From Candidatus Sericytochromatia bacterium (GTDB lineage: Bacteria; Cyanobacteriota; Sericytochromatia; UBA7694), in NCBI GenBank assembly GCA_913773825.1, contig CAJYHH010000465.1, positions 1 through 5,488 of the forward strand: a stretch of DNA of 5,488 bases, in the 5' to 3' direction. Numbering within the stretch: the first letter of the stretch is position 1; the number at the start of each line of letters is the position of its first letter. The notes under the pieces were generated by a model, which had not been told where the DNA came from, did no database searches, and was given only the letters and a program-made list of their open reading frames with translations. This document shows, piece after piece, positions 5,287 through 5,488 of this stretch. Position numbers and translations under genes: made by a program.

Positions 5287-5488
5287 CTATTTGGCTTCTT
5301 TCCAGTTAATCCCGGAATGTGCGTCAACTTTTAAAGGCACGTTTAAAGGCGTGACTTCTTCCATGAGACGGGTGATTTCTGGGACAGCTGTTGCCAGCAA
5401 AGATTCAGGCATTTCAAACACCAGTTCGTCATGAACTTGTAGCAGCATATCAATCGGTTCACCGCTTGTTTTGAGCCAGTCGTGAATC
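5287..5488 (-). CDS. polA: DNA polymerase I, C-terminal end (partial)
   Basis: The last 67 codons plus stop (TAG, 5287-5289) of a family A DNA polymerase; the rest lies beyond the window edge. The - strand translation runs from IHDWLKTSGEP through MLLQVHDELVFEMP to a final SGINWKEAK. QVHDELVFE is polymerase motif C, whose acidic pair (Asp and Glu of HDE; D882 and E883 in E. coli) coordinates the catalytic metals in the palm. The ending also matches the E. coli pattern (SGENWDQAH). The reaction is DNA-templated synthesis in repair and Okazaki fragment maturation. Whether 5'-nuclease and 3'-5' exonuclease domains are present cannot be seen. The reading is continuous with no frameshift in the visible part. 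Confidence 0.95.
   Translation of the reverse strand, partial: IHDWLKTSGEPIDMLLQVHDELVFEMPESLLATAVPEITRLMEEVTPLNVPLKVDAHSGINWKEAK

Noticed and set aside
5325..5352. Tandem TTTAAAGGC repeat in the polA end
   Set aside because: It is explained by the codons for the repeated Pro-Leu/Val-Pro-Leu-Lys stretch in the DNA polymerase I C-terminus.
5216..5434. 72-codon open frame on the + strand from a GTG
   Set aside because: It lies across the polA hairpin and opposite the polA coding end, whose motif C is clear; no ribosome site or recognisable product.

Overview
This is one end of a bacterial contig. Bases 1-30 are not genomic: they match the 3' end of the Illumina TruSeq read-1 adapter, so native sequence begins at base 31. 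The organism cannot be assigned from these genes. A lipobox signal peptide, Shine-Dalgarno sites and sigma70-type -10 boxes indicate an ordinary bacterium. The polyhydroxyalkanoate (PHA) genes are of the class III/IV type found in cyanobacteria and their relatives, Chromatiaceae, Bacillus and many uncultured lineages. The adapter remnant suggests an assembled draft genome or metagenome bin.

Region 1 (107-2647, + strand) is a tight PHA operon of three genes: a small PhaE/PhaR/phasin-like subunit (137 aa), a PHA synthase PhaC (351 aa; C142, D295, H324), and a second, diverged PhaC paralogue (363 aa; C153, D304, H333). The stop and start codons overlap (TAATG, then a 20-base overlap), so translation is probably coupled. 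The likely role is polymerisation of hydroxyacyl-CoA into storage granules. The unusual point is two synthase paralogues, both with an intact triad, sharing one short accessory subunit.

Region 2 (2612-3925, - strand) is a polytopic GT-C membrane glycosyltransferase resembling the Gpi18-type mannosyltransferase family. It converges on the PHA operon, and its last 36 bases overlap the end of the second phaC on the opposite strand. An extended -10 box lies so close to its ATG that the mRNA may be nearly leaderless. The 245-base divergent spacer that follows carries this promoter and a good TTGACG/TTTAAT promoter for the next gene.

Region 3 (4171-4652, + strand) holds a 140-aa helical protein of unknown function, followed by a strong terminator that is symmetrical enough to work in both directions. 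Region 4 (4695-5168, - strand) is a small lipoprotein with a Ser/Pro-rich linker and a probable NTF2/SnoaL-like domain, with its own TATAAT promoter. Region 5 (5287-5488, - strand) is the C-terminal end of DNA polymerase I, cut by the window edge and followed by a long hairpin. No RNA genes, insertion sequences or CRISPR arrays were seen.
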